From positions 1-64,000 of the forward strand of contig NZ_JASLGE010000053.1 of assembly GCF_030150285.1 (NCBI RefSeq): DNA of 64,000 nt, in the 5' to 3' direction. This stretch comes from Pseudomonas sp. (GTDB lineage: Bacteria; Pseudomonadota; Gammaproteobacteria; Pseudomonadales; Pseudomonadaceae). Every line of letters begins with the position of its first letter. Positions within the stretch are counted from its first letter, which is position 1. Below are positions 37,519 to 46,883 of the stretch, one piece after another. Both the position numbers and the translations under genes were made by a program. The notes below the pieces were generated by a model. The model did no database searches, was not told the origin of the DNA, and saw only the letters and a list, made by a program, of their open reading frames with translations.

Positions 37519-38931
37519 TCAAAAGCTCCTGATATCGGTGAGCTCGCCGGCCACCGCCGCGGCAGCGGCCATGGCCGGTGAAAGCAAGTGGGTACGCCCA
37601 CCTTTGCCTTGGCGCCCTTCGAAGTTCCGGTTGGACGTTGCTCCGCAGCGCTCGCCGGGGTTTAGCCGGTCGGCGTTCATGCCCAGGCACATCGAGCAGC
37701 CCGGTGAACGCCATTCAAAGCCAGCCGCTTTGAACACCTGGTCCAGCCCTTCGCGCTCGGCTTGCAAGCTCACCAGGCCAGAGCCTGGTACCACCAGCGC
37801 CTGTTGGATGCGCGCATGCACGCGACGACCGCGCAGCACTTCGGCGGCGGCCCTCAGATCTTCTATACGCGCATTGGTGCATGAGCCGATGAAAACTCGG
37901 TCCAGCGGCACGCCAATCATCTGTTGCCCGGCCTCCAGGCCCATATAGGCGAGCGCACGCTCCCAGTCCAAACGCTGCAGGGCGTCGCGGGCCTTGTCCA
38001 ATGTCGGTACCGCCTGGTTAATGGCCACGACCATTTCTGGCGAGGTGCCCCATGTCACTTGCGGCAGGACGTCTTCGCCACGCACTGTCACGCTGTGGTC
38101 GAAGCTGGCCTGCGGGTCGGATTGCAGGCTGCGCCAGTACGAAATGGCGTCGTTCCACTGCTCACCTTGGGGGGCCAGCGGCCGCCCTTTCACATAGGCC
38201 TCGGTGACCTGGTCATACGCGATCAACCCCACCCGCGCGCCCGCCTCGATGCTCATGTTGCACAGGGTCATGCGGGCTTCCATCGACAAGGCTTCGATCA
38301 CCGGCCCGCAGAATTCGATGGCATAGCCGGTACCGCCCGCGGTGCCGATCTGGCCGATGATAAACAGCGCAAGGTCCTTGGCCGTGGCATAGGCGGACAA
38401 GGTGCCGTCGACGGTAATGCGCAAGTTTTTCAACTTGCGGCTGCGCAGCGTTTGGGTGGCCAGCACATGTTCCACCTCACTGCTGCCAATGCCGTGCGCC
38501 AGAGCGGCCAGTGCGCCGTGGGTGGCAGTGTGTGAGTCGCCGCACACGAGCGTCATGCCGGGCAGGGTCAGGCCCTGCTCCGGGCCGACCACGTGCACGA
38601 TGCCCTGGCGCATATCGTTCAAGGCAAACAACGGAATGCCAAACTCACGGCTGTTGCTTTCCAGCATGGCAATTTGCTGCCGGGCGATCTTGTCGCTGAT
38701 ACCGCTGATGCCCAAGTCGCGACCCAACGTGGGTACATTGTGGTCCGGCGTGGCCAGGCTGGTGTCCAGCCGCCAGGGTTTGCGCCCCGCCAGGCGCAGG
38801 TTGGAAAACGCTTGCGGCGATGTCACCTCGTGCAACAGATGGCGGTCGATATAAAGCAGGCTGGAACCGTCAGGCAGGTCGTCTACCCAGTGGCGGTCCC
38901 ACAATTTATCGTAGAGCGTTTGGGCTCCCAC
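37519..38931 (-). CDS. leuC: 3-Isopropylmalate dehydratase large subunit-type protein (LeuC)
   Basis: 470 residues, aconitase superfamily with 4Fe-4S ligands in FIGSCTNARIEDL and SPGCSMCLGMN. GTG start at 38931 (GAQTLYDKLWDRH) with GAGG upstream is favoured; the longer frame runs into the lipoprotein gene. Placement inside a degradation cluster suggests a paralogue of housekeeping leuC, possibly acting like dimethylmalate dehydratase; this cannot be settled from this window. Confidence 0.88.
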   Translation of the reverse strand: MGAQTLYDKLWDRHWVDDLPDGSSLLYIDRHLLHEVTSPQAFSNLRLAGRKPWRLDTSLATPDHNVPTLGRDLGISGISDKIARQQIAMLESNSREFGIPLFALNDMRQGIVHVVGPEQGLTLPGMTLVCGDSHTATHGALAALAHGIGSSEVEHVLATQTLRSRKLKNLRITVDGTLSAYATAKDLALFIIGQIGTAGGTGYAIEFCGPVIEALSMEARMTLCNMSIEAGARVGLIAYDQVTEAYVKGRPLAPQGEQWNDAISYWRSLQSDPQASFDHSVTVRGEDVLPQVTWGTSPEMVVAINQAVPTLDKARDALQRLDWERALAYMGLEAGQQMIGVPLDRVFIGSCTNARIEDLRAAAEVLRGRRVHARIQQALVVPGSGLVSLQAEREGLDQVFKAAGFEWRSPGCSMCLGMNADRLNPGERCGATSNRNFEGRQGKGGRTHLLSPAMAAAAAVAGELTDIRSF

Positions 38932-38980
38932 GTTTGGTACCTCGGCAGTGAAAAGGGTGAGTCTTGTGATTGGGTTTGCC

Positions 38981-39349
38981 TCAATGGGCAGGCTTCCAGG
39001 GCACCCAGCGGTACAGCTCGGCACCCGTCGGGTCGTCCACTCGGTAGCCGCAGTAACTGTTCAGGCGGCCACCCGCTTCGGGTTGCACCACGCAGAACGG
39101 GCGCTCGCACGTCGTCTCGGTTACCCCTGCACGCGCCAATGCTTCGCGCGCCTCATTCAGGCGTTGTTTGGGTGCATCGCGGGCCTGGCCGTCGAGCCGC
39201 GCCACGTTCGCGCGGAAATGACCGACCCAGGCATCGACATACGCCGTGCACGGTGCCGACTCGGCAGGCCGCTCGGCAACCGGCACCGGTGCCAGTGACG
39301 AGCAGCCCGACAAGGCGCTGAGAACCATGACGCTAAGCCAGCAGCGCAA
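38981..39349 (-). CDS. Putative lipoprotein of unknown function
   Basis: About 122 residues with a lipobox (VLSALSGC) and a mature part with four further cysteines (APCTAY, ETTCERPFC, NSYCGY). A TTG start at 39349 with GGAG eight bases upstream gives a basic residue before the hydrophobic core; an ATG at 39328 would leave only a very short signal. It overlaps the end of the isochorismatase-like gene. No known domain. Confidence 0.55.
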   Translation of the reverse strand: MRCWLSVMVLSALSGCSSLAPVPVAERPAESAPCTAYVDAWVGHFRANVARLDGQARDAPKQRLNEAREALARAGVTETTCERPFCVVQPEAGGRLNSYCGYRVDDPTGAELYRWVPWKPAH

Positions 39350-39923
39350 GGCAGTGCTCCAGCGTGACCACATCGGCGTACTTGATGTGCAGGTCGCGCA
39401 AGTTCGCCCGATGCGCCTCGGCGTCGCGGTCGCCCACGGCCTCCTCCGGCACCAGCACACGCAGCTCGTTCTGCAAGGCATCCAGCACCGTGGCGCGCAC
39501 GCACCCGCTGGTGGTCAGGCCCGTGACCATCACACCATCCGCGCCAGCCGCATGAATGCGCTCGGCCAAATCGGTGCCAAAGAAGGCGCTGGCCCAGTGT
39601 TTCACCAGCACCGGCTCGTCGGCGTGCGGTTGCACGCGCGAGTCAATCGCCACGAGCGGCGACCCGGCTTCCAGTACGTTCAGCACCGGTATCTTGCTGC
39701 GAAACACATGGGCCTGAGACGGCGCGCTGTACGCCACGGTAGTGAAAAACACCGGCCAGCCACGGTGCCGGAAGGCCGCCAGCAACCGCTGGTTGGCGTG
39801 CACCACCGCGCTGCACTCGGCGGCCAACGGGCTTAGCGCCGGGTTGGTAAAGCCCACGGACAGGTCCACCAGCACCAGCGCATAGCGCTGGGCGGCAGCC
39901 AGGGAGCGGGAGTCGAGGCTCAT
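39333..39923 (-). CDS. Isochorismatase-family cysteine hydrolase
   Basis: 196 residues with the family catalytic triad visible as Asp20 (LVDLSVGF), Lys108 (VKHWASAFFGT) and Cys141 (TTSGCVRAT). Related enzymes are N-carbamoylsarcosine amidase and maleamate/nicotinamide amidohydrolases, so an amide or carbamoyl group is probably cleaved. Starts nine bases after hyuB, in the same unit. Confidence 0.85.
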   Translation of the reverse strand: MSLDSRSLAAAQRYALVLVDLSVGFTNPALSPLAAECSAVVHANQRLLAAFRHRGWPVFFTTVAYSAPSQAHVFRSKIPVLNVLEAGSPLVAIDSRVQPHADEPVLVKHWASAFFGTDLAERIHAAGADGVMVTGLTTSGCVRATVLDALQNELRVLVPEEAVGDRDAEAHRANLRDLHIKYADVVTLEHCLALLA

Positions 39924-39932
39924 GGTCGCTCC

Positions 39933-41786
39933 CTATGCCCAGACCGGCGTGGCCGGCGCAGGCAAACCGGTTTCAACCAGGCAGCGGGCCTTGAGTTCCT
40001 CAAGCGTGCCGCCACGGTCGAACAGCTGAATTTCGCCGCGCGCGCTGGCCATGGCCTCACGCAACGCCAGGGTGGCCTGTTCGTCTACCGCGTCGTTGGC
40101 CACGACAACCCCATACCGACGCGCGCCGTCGACACTCACCAACCCCCGGCGGATATCGGTCAGCACCTTGCCCGGCTCGCGCAGAAACGGGTCACCCCAA
40201 CCGCCGCCGCCCCAGGTATCGAACAGAATCAGGTCGCCGGTTTTCACCTTAATGTTGTCGCACTTGGCCGGCAGCATCTGACGGGTGCCGTCGGCCCGCA
40301 GCAGCTCTTTGCGACTGCGTTCGCCGGGGGCTCCACCGTTGACGCCCCAAGGGTAGGTCAGCCAGCGATCGTCATGGATCGACACATCGCCATCCACCAA
40401 CAACCGATACGCGACACGCAGCCCGTTGCCGCCACGGTGCAAGCCGGCCCCCCCGGAGTCGCAGAGGGTTTCGTAGGTTTCAATACGCAGCGGGAAATAC
40501 GCTTCAACAAACTCGTTGGGCACGTTGGTAAAGCCTGGCCACAACGAATGACCGTCCGGACCATCGCCCACAGGGCGCCCTGGAATACCGCCGAAGCCGA
40601 TCTGAAACAACTGGAACCACTCGCCTTGCTGGTCATAGCCCGAATACATAAAGTGCGGTGAGTCAGAAAAGCCCGCCGCGTTCATAGCCTGTGGCGTGCC
40701 CTGCCCAAGAAGCCCGCCCATCATGTCGAAGATGCGACCAAGTAAATGGGTGCGGCACGACAACGCCGCCGGGAAGTTAGGCTTAAGAATCGAGCCCTGC
40801 GGAATGCGCACTTCTACCAAGTCGTAGAAGCCGTCGTTTAGCAGAATGGCGGGGTCAAACAGGCTGATGGTCAATGCGCCAAAGAAGATTTTGAACATTT
40901 CCTCGTTGACGTAGAAGTTGACTGACGACGGGGCTTGCGGGTCAGTGCCTTCGAAATCAAAGATCGCTTTGTCACCCTCGCGCCACAGCGCGCAGCGCAA
41001 GGTGTAAGGGCCCAGTCCCGCGCCATCGTCGCAAATGTAGTCTTCGAACTCTTGACGGTGTTCGGGCACCACACGGTTGATCACTTCTTTCATGGCCCGG
41101 TGGGTGCGTTCCAGCATCTCCTGCTGGGCGCTGAAAAAAACGTCGTCGCCAAAGCGTTCCGCCAGCTCAATGCAGCGTTTGCTGGCCGTGCGGCAGGCCG
41201 CGACAATGGCGTTGAGGTCAGAGCGGTTCCAGCGCGGCATACGCACGTTGTGCAAGATCACATCGAGCATGTCGCTGTTCATGACGCCACGGCGGTACAG
41301 TTTCACCGGCGGAATGCGAATGCCCTCTTCCCAGATCGAGCTGGCATTGGTCGGCAAACTGCCGGGTACCTTGCCGCCCACGTCGGACATATGGCCAAAC
41401 ATGGCGGCGTAGTTAATCACCCGGCCGTCTTTGAAGATCGGCATCAGCACCAGCCAGTCCGGCAAATGGCTGACGGCCCCGCCGCACAGGTAAGGGTCGT
41501 TGGTGAGGAATACGTCGCCCTCTTCAATCTCGCCTTCGTAGTTCTTCAGAAAGCCGGTGATGAACGAGCCAAACTGGCCGACGATCATTTTGCCTTCGCT
41601 GGTGGCGATCATCGGGAAGGCATCGCCTTGCTCACGAATGCCCGGGCTCATGGCGGTGCGAAACAGCACCGCGTCCATTTCGTTACGGGCGTTGCCCAGT
41701 GCATTTTCGACGATATCGATGGTGATGCCGTCGACCTCGACCCGCTGAAACGATTGGCTGTTTTCTTGTTTAATTCGCGCAACCAT
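39933..41786 (-). CDS. hyuB: Hydantoinase B / oxoprolinase-type subunit
   Basis: 617 residues of the HyuB family (VENALGNARNEMDAVLFRTAMSPGIREQGDAF; FVEAYFPLRIETYETLCDSGGAGLHRGGNG; DTWGGGGWGDPF). Works with HyuA as an ATP-dependent ring-opening amidase (hydantoinase, oxoprolinase, caprolactamase) or carboxylase (acetone/acetophenone type). Five bases after hyuA. The actual substrate is not predictable. Confidence 0.9.
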   Translation of the reverse strand: MVARIKQENSQSFQRVEVDGITIDIVENALGNARNEMDAVLFRTAMSPGIREQGDAFPMIATSEGKMIVGQFGSFITGFLKNYEGEIEEGDVFLTNDPYLCGGAVSHLPDWLVLMPIFKDGRVINYAAMFGHMSDVGGKVPGSLPTNASSIWEEGIRIPPVKLYRRGVMNSDMLDVILHNVRMPRWNRSDLNAIVAACRTASKRCIELAERFGDDVFFSAQQEMLERTHRAMKEVINRVVPEHRQEFEDYICDDGAGLGPYTLRCALWREGDKAIFDFEGTDPQAPSSVNFYVNEEMFKIFFGALTISLFDPAILLNDGFYDLVEVRIPQGSILKPNFPAALSCRTHLLGRIFDMMGGLLGQGTPQAMNAAGFSDSPHFMYSGYDQQGEWFQLFQIGFGGIPGRPVGDGPDGHSLWPGFTNVPNEFVEAYFPLRIETYETLCDSGGAGLHRGGNGLRVAYRLLVDGDVSIHDDRWLTYPWGVNGGAPGERSRKELLRADGTRQMLPAKCDNIKVKTGDLILFDTWGGGGWGDPFLREPGKVLTDIRRGLVSVDGARRYGVVVANDAVDEQATLALREAMASARGEIQLFDRGGTLEELKARCLVETGLPAPATPVWA

Positions 41787-41791
41787 GACTG

Positions 41792-43858
41792 TTACTCCTG
41801 ATGGCCCAGCGGGCGGATCAACAAGTTGCCGACGCGGTCCACAGCCGCTTCGTAACCTGGAAGAACAAGGGTGGTGGAGTCCATTTCCATCACAATGGAT
41901 GGCCCTGGCACCACTAACCCCGGGCTCAGCTTGCCGCGCGCATAGAGCGCGGCGCTGTAGTCCTTGCCGGCGTAATGCACGGGGGTCTCGCCGACATGCG
42001 CATCGGCCAGGGTGTGATCGGCACCTTCGAAGGCACGCTCGGTGATTTCCGGACGCGGAGCCCGGGCAATGGCGCGCAGGTTGACCAACTCGTGGGCTTC
42101 ACTCAGGGCAAACGTAAAGAGCTGTTCGTGCTCGGCATCAAAGGCAGTGGTGATCGCCGCCAGGCCTTCGCTGGCCACACGTTCCAGATCGATTTCCAGG
42201 GTCAGCAGCAATGCCTGGCCCTGGTAGCGCACATCGGCCTGCCAGTTCAGTTGTTGCACCTCGGCCGGAATGTTTTGTGCCGCCAGAGAGCTGCGCACAC
42301 TGTCGCCCAGTTGCTCGAGAATCTGCGTGACCTCCTCCACGCTGAGGTCGCTCACGCGGCGAACCAGCGAGCGCGAGGCTTCGTCTTTCACCCGCGTGGT
42401 GGCATCGCCATAGGCGCACAGCACGCCCGGCCCCGGCGGAATAATCACCGGCCAGGCGTTCATCAGAATGCCCAAGGCATTGGCGTGCAACGGGCCCGCG
42501 CCGCCAAAGCCACACAGGGCAAAATCGCGCGGGTCGTAACCCTGCTCGACGCTGATCAAACGCAGCGCCCCAAACATATGTTCGTTGGCGATGCGCACAA
42601 TGCCTTCGGCGGCTTCGAACAGCGACACCCCCATGGCATCGGCAATAAGTTGCACGGCGGTGGTCGCCAGGTCTTTGCGCACCTGAAAATCGCCCCCCAG
42701 TTTTTGCTCCGCAGGCAGGTAACCGAGCACCACGTTAGCGTCGGTAACGGTCGCCACGGTGCCGCCCTTGTTATACGCCGCAGGCCCGGGCACTGCGCCC
42801 GCGCTTTCCGGGCCGACACGCAGCGCGCGCGTCAGCTCCGGCACAGAGGCCATTGAGCCGCCGCCGGCCCCAATGGTGCGTACGTCCACTGACGGAGCCC
42901 GCACGGCCACGTTGCCCACGCGGGTTTCACGGCGAATGCGCGCCTGGTTGTTATCGATAAGCGCAACGTCGGTGGACGTGCCGCCCACGTCAAAGGTCAG
43001 CACTTTGCTAAAGCCGCCCCGGGAGCAGAACCAGATGGCCCCCGCCACACCGCCCGCCGGGCCGGAGAGCAGCAGGTTAACCGGCGTGCTGGCCGCCGAC
43101 TGGCTGGTGGCCAAGCCACCGTCGGAGCGCAAAATGGACAACTGCACATCCGGGCGCAAACGCCGGCACAGCTCGCCCTGCAAGTGTTCCAGGTAATTGG
43201 CCACTTGCGGACGCACGTAGCTGTTCACCACGGTGGTTTCGGTGCGCTCGTACTCCTGCATCTCCGGCACCACTTCCGACGAGAGCGACACCGGCATACC
43301 CGGCATCACTTCACGGGCGATGTCATGAATGGCGCGTTCGTGCTCGCCACTGGCGTAGGCATTGATCAGGCTGATGGTCAGCGCTTCGATGCCGGCGGCC
43401 TTCAGGCGCTCCAGCTCGCCACGAATCGCCTCGCGGTCCAGTTCGCGCACCACCTCGCCATGGGTGTCAATGCGTTCGTCGGCTTCAACGGTCCACTCCA
43501 ACGGAGCCAGCAGTTCACCTTTATTAAACGTCACCCAACCGCCCAAACCGCCCGGCACAAAGGAACGCGCGATATGCAGCACCTGCTTGTAGCCTTTGGT
43601 GGTGACCAGGCCAACTTTCGCGCCGCGCCGGGTCAGAATGGCGTTGGTGGCCACCGTGGTGCCGTGCATCACCGAACGAATGTCCGACGGCGCGACCCCG
43701 GAGGTCTGGCAAATTTTCTCGATGCCGTTGAGCACGGCGATAGAGGGGTTGTGAGGCGTGGACGGAACCTTGGCGGTAAAGCTGTCGCCGGTTGCATCGT
43801 TAATCAGGAGCAGGTCGGTGAAGGTACCGCCTACGTCAACACCCAAACGGAAACTCAT
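41792..43858 (-). CDS. hyuA: Hydantoinase A / oxoprolinase-type ATPase subunit
   Basis: 688 residues, HyuA family with ASKHA-type phosphate-binding start FRLGVDVGGTFTDLLLIND, HGTTVATNAIL and FDVGGTSTDVALI. Start ATG at 43856-43858 from similarity. Forms a complex with the following hyuB; may be an amidase/lactamase or a carboxylase. A GC-rich hairpin without T-tract (43902-43922) lies in the 72-base gap after DUF1329, perhaps modulating expression between the two segments. Confidence 0.9.
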   Translation of the reverse strand: MSFRLGVDVGGTFTDLLLINDATGDSFTAKVPSTPHNPSIAVLNGIEKICQTSGVAPSDIRSVMHGTTVATNAILTRRGAKVGLVTTKGYKQVLHIARSFVPGGLGGWVTFNKGELLAPLEWTVEADERIDTHGEVVRELDREAIRGELERLKAAGIEALTISLINAYASGEHERAIHDIAREVMPGMPVSLSSEVVPEMQEYERTETTVVNSYVRPQVANYLEHLQGELCRRLRPDVQLSILRSDGGLATSQSAASTPVNLLLSGPAGGVAGAIWFCSRGGFSKVLTFDVGGTSTDVALIDNNQARIRRETRVGNVAVRAPSVDVRTIGAGGGSMASVPELTRALRVGPESAGAVPGPAAYNKGGTVATVTDANVVLGYLPAEQKLGGDFQVRKDLATTAVQLIADAMGVSLFEAAEGIVRIANEHMFGALRLISVEQGYDPRDFALCGFGGAGPLHANALGILMNAWPVIIPPGPGVLCAYGDATTRVKDEASRSLVRRVSDLSVEEVTQILEQLGDSVRSSLAAQNIPAEVQQLNWQADVRYQGQALLLTLEIDLERVASEGLAAITTAFDAEHEQLFTFALSEAHELVNLRAIARAPRPEITERAFEGADHTLADAHVGETPVHYAGKDYSAALYARGKLSPGLVVPGPSIVMEMDSTTLVLPGYEAAVDRVGNLLIRPLGHQE

Positions 43859-43930
43859 GTTGCCTCCAGCACTTTTTTGATTGTATGCGTGCAATAGCGA
43901 CCGGGGCGCAGACGCCCCGGCCATACAGGG

Positions 43931-45190
43931 CTAACGAGCAGCTTTTTCCAGTTCCCGCAGGTTGACATCGTCACCCTTAACGCCTGGGGTATTGAGGCGC
44001 CCTTCATCGCTAAGGATGAACGCGGTGCCATGCCGGCGTTGGTAGTCGATCGTGAAACCTGCAGATGACACGATGCCGGTATCACCGTCGGCTGTCTTGA
44101 TGGTTTTCAAGTGGTAGTTCATCCACTTCCAGAACTGCCCTTTACGGTCATAGGCTTCCGCTTGGTAGAAGCGTGGGAACTGGGTATCCATGTACAACAC
44201 CTTCTTGCTGTAAGGGTGCTCCGGCGGCGTAATCGCTTCGATCACCCACACCTCACGCGGCTCCCAGCCATCCTTCGGGTTCCAGTGCGGGGCGTTCGCC
44301 AGGTCGATGATGGGGAACTCGGCATCGCCCGACGCGCCCTGTTTCCAGGCCTGCGTGGTGGAGTTGGGAACGGCCAGAATCCAGCGCTTGCCCAGCAGTT
44401 TGTACCCGGCATACCAGCTGGGGTGAGCGTTGAAAATCTCGATGTCGTCGTTGAGCTGGTCGGTGCCGCCGATGGGGTCCATCCAGGTGCCGCCCGACAA
44501 GCGACGCGTACGCCGCACGGACTTGATATAAGCCCACGAGTCTTCCAGTTTTGGCGAGTCGTGGCGGATGGTGAACAGCCCCAGCCCACGGATATCGTTG
44601 GGGTAGGTCGCATATAACAGGGTTTTACTGAGGATGCTGCCGTCACCCTCGATCACATCGTTGGAACCCAAACGGCCTTTCATGAAGTAGCGTTTGAACG
44701 CCCACTCTTGCTTGCGCTCCAGGCCGGTCTTGTCGCTGATGAACAAGTACGCAAACTTGGGATAATCCTGCAGGTTTTTGGTGGGCTGCGCGTAGTGGTG
44801 GTTCCAGATCAGTTTGGCGGCGGCATCCGGGTCGTCGGCGCTGACATTCGGGAACGGCACGCCACTGACCCAGCCGTCGACCTGACGGGTGTCTTTGTTG
44901 TACACGGCTTTGCCGGCGTTGGCCTTGGTCGCGGCTTCGAAATCCTTGCCCAGAACAACCGGCTGCGAAGCCTTGAGGATGATGGTTAAGCCCTCCTCGT
45001 GCATCAACTGCTGCATACGCTCAGTCAGCAAGTCACCGATTTTATGGCCTTCAAAGGTGTCGCCCAGGTGCTGGCCAAGATTGGCACCGGTCAGCGTGGT
45101 GCCTGCCGTTAAAGGCGCAGCCTGGACACCCAGGGTGAATGTTAAGGTCAGCGCCAGCGAGGCGGCCAGGCGGTTCATCAGGATCGTCAT
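43931..45190 (-). CDS. DUF1329 periplasmic/outer-membrane lipid-handling protein
   Basis: 419 residues with a signal peptide (LAASLALTLTFTLGVQAAP) and the DUF1329 fold (LolA/LolB-like). Segments such as YDRKGQFWKWMNYHL and RTRRLSGGTWMDPIGGTDQL are typical of the family. Always found with DUF1302 barrels and MMPL transporters in pseudomonads; thought to handle hydrophobic molecules between membranes. 17 bases after DUF1302. Confidence 0.87.
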   Translation of the reverse strand: MTILMNRLAASLALTLTFTLGVQAAPLTAGTTLTGANLGQHLGDTFEGHKIGDLLTERMQQLMHEEGLTIILKASQPVVLGKDFEAATKANAGKAVYNKDTRQVDGWVSGVPFPNVSADDPDAAAKLIWNHHYAQPTKNLQDYPKFAYLFISDKTGLERKQEWAFKRYFMKGRLGSNDVIEGDGSILSKTLLYATYPNDIRGLGLFTIRHDSPKLEDSWAYIKSVRRTRRLSGGTWMDPIGGTDQLNDDIEIFNAHPSWYAGYKLLGKRWILAVPNSTTQAWKQGASGDAEFPIIDLANAPHWNPKDGWEPREVWVIEAITPPEHPYSKKVLYMDTQFPRFYQAEAYDRKGQFWKWMNYHLKTIKTADGDTGIVSSAGFTIDYQRRHGTAFILSDEGRLNTPGVKGDDVNLRELEKAAR

Positions 45191-45207
45191 TATTGTTGTC
45201 TCCTAGA

Positions 45208-46881
45208 TCAGAACTGGTAAGTCAGACGCACAGCCAGTTGGTCGTTACCTTTGAAGTAACCGAAGAGGTTGGTGTTGTTGAAATCACGCAAGGTGCGCTT
45301 CTGACTTTCGTCGTTGAAAAAAATGTCGGCCTCAACGCGCACACGCCAGTTGTCGCCATAGGCAAACTCAACGCTGGGAATCACAAAACCGCCGCCATAC
45401 GTGAGGTCGCTGCCCACTGCCAGGCTTGGGTTGATCCGGTCGTTGTCGTAGTTGGTGGCAAGGATCGCGGTGACGATGGTGGAGTACTCTTTGGTCCGGC
45501 CGCTGAACCCGGCGCTGTTAACCACTTCATCGCTACGCTTGTAGTTCGTGATCCAAGTATTGAACAGTTGCAACGAGAAGAACGATGGACGGCTGGTGCC
45601 CAAGTAGCTCTGTAGCGCCAACTGCTTGTCCATGCGCAGCATCGACTTGACCACGTCCTTCTCGATAATCCCGCAGAAGCCCGGGAAAAACGCGCAGCCG
45701 CCAGACTCGCCGGCATCAACCCCAACGTTGTAGGGCGAGTCGGGAATGTAGGAGAGCTCTGCTGAGAACACCGCGTCGAGGGTTTCCAGGTAACGGTTGG
45801 CGGTGATGCCAAAGGTGTCGATGTACGGGAAAATCAACTCGCCCACGGTGGAGGAGCGGTCCGAGTTGTAATCGCCTTTATAGGCACCCATGAAGGGCCG
45901 ACCACTGGCCGAGTTACCCACGCCCAGCGGGTTGTCCGGGTTCGGGTTGATGACCGGGTTGTTGGACGGGCCGTGGAACCAGCCCAGCGAGTACTCCCAC
46001 TGCGCAACCATACCTTTCCAGCGCAGGCCATAGGAACCATCGTCCATATTGGCGTCTTTGTGGTTGTAGTTGTACGGCACGTCGGCACCGAAGGGGGCCG
46101 AGGCAAACGTCAGCCCCTTGTTCGGGTTGTTGGCCCAACGGCCGCCTTCCAAGTCGTAGCTGTTACCGCGCTGGTCGGCAGGGTTCATCTTGCCGGGGAT
46201 GTAGAGCGCCTGGAGGGTGCCGTCCACGCTGTCAAAACGGTGCACCAGGTTGAGCATCCACAGGGGTTTACGCAGTTCCTCGTTTTCCGGTTCCAGGAAC
46301 GAACGCCAGCGGAAATCGTAGCCTTGGACCACATCCATGGACTGGAAGAAGTCACTCTCGCCCCACACCACCTGCTGTTTGCCCAGCTTCACGGTGGTGT
46401 TCTCGGCCAAGGTGGTCTGCCACCACAATTCACGCAGTTCGACGCCGTTGTATACGTCGTCCATCAAATTGACACTGGACTTGTTTCGCGAGCTGAACAG
46501 GTCGGTGGCGGCGTAGCCGTCCATCGACGCCTGCAAGTCTTTGAGGTAGTTGGTTTCGTACTCTTCAGACGCTCGCCCGGAAATGCTGAACTGCGAGTTA
46601 CCAAAGTCCTTGAACAGGTTTAGCTTACCCACCGACCGTGCCATCGACAGGTCGTAGCGGTAGTTGCCCCTGGGCTCGCCGTTGTTGGCCGGGTCCGGCA
46701 CGTAGGGATTCTCAAGGTTCCAGGACATGTATTGACGGATGTAGCCGCTTGCCTCCCAGTTTTCAAAAAAGCCGTCGTCTGCCTGCACGGCTCCGTTCAG
46801 CCCTATTCCAGCCAACACCAAGGCGCAGGCCTGTGGTGAGCTGATGAATCGCACTTTCGTCTTATTTTTCTTAGCGCTCAT
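45208..46881 (-). CDS. DUF1302 outer-membrane beta-barrel protein
   Basis: 557 residues with an N-terminal signal peptide (…ALVLAGIGLNGAVQA), aromatic-rich beta strands and a C-terminal Phe (LAVRLTYQF), the outer-membrane sorting signal. DUF1302 proteins are long barrels proposed to move hydrophobic compounds. ATG at 46879-46881 is preferred over an upstream TTG. The start lies next to the RND stop. Confidence 0.88.
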   Translation of the reverse strand: MSAKKNKTKVRFISSPQACALVLAGIGLNGAVQADDGFFENWEASGYIRQYMSWNLENPYVPDPANNGEPRGNYRYDLSMARSVGKLNLFKDFGNSQFSISGRASEEYETNYLKDLQASMDGYAATDLFSSRNKSSVNLMDDVYNGVELRELWWQTTLAENTTVKLGKQQVVWGESDFFQSMDVVQGYDFRWRSFLEPENEELRKPLWMLNLVHRFDSVDGTLQALYIPGKMNPADQRGNSYDLEGGRWANNPNKGLTFASAPFGADVPYNYNHKDANMDDGSYGLRWKGMVAQWEYSLGWFHGPSNNPVINPNPDNPLGVGNSASGRPFMGAYKGDYNSDRSSTVGELIFPYIDTFGITANRYLETLDAVFSAELSYIPDSPYNVGVDAGESGGCAFFPGFCGIIEKDVVKSMLRMDKQLALQSYLGTSRPSFFSLQLFNTWITNYKRSDEVVNSAGFSGRTKEYSTIVTAILATNYDNDRINPSLAVGSDLTYGGGFVIPSVEFAYGDNWRVRVEADIFFNDESQKRTLRDFNNTNLFGYFKGNDQLAVRLTYQF

Positions 46882-46883
46882 CT

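Noticed and set aside
43902..43922. GC-rich hairpin after DUF1329 as a rho-independent terminator
   Set aside because: Strong stem but no T-tract on the coding strand; operon continuation or attenuation cannot be excluded.
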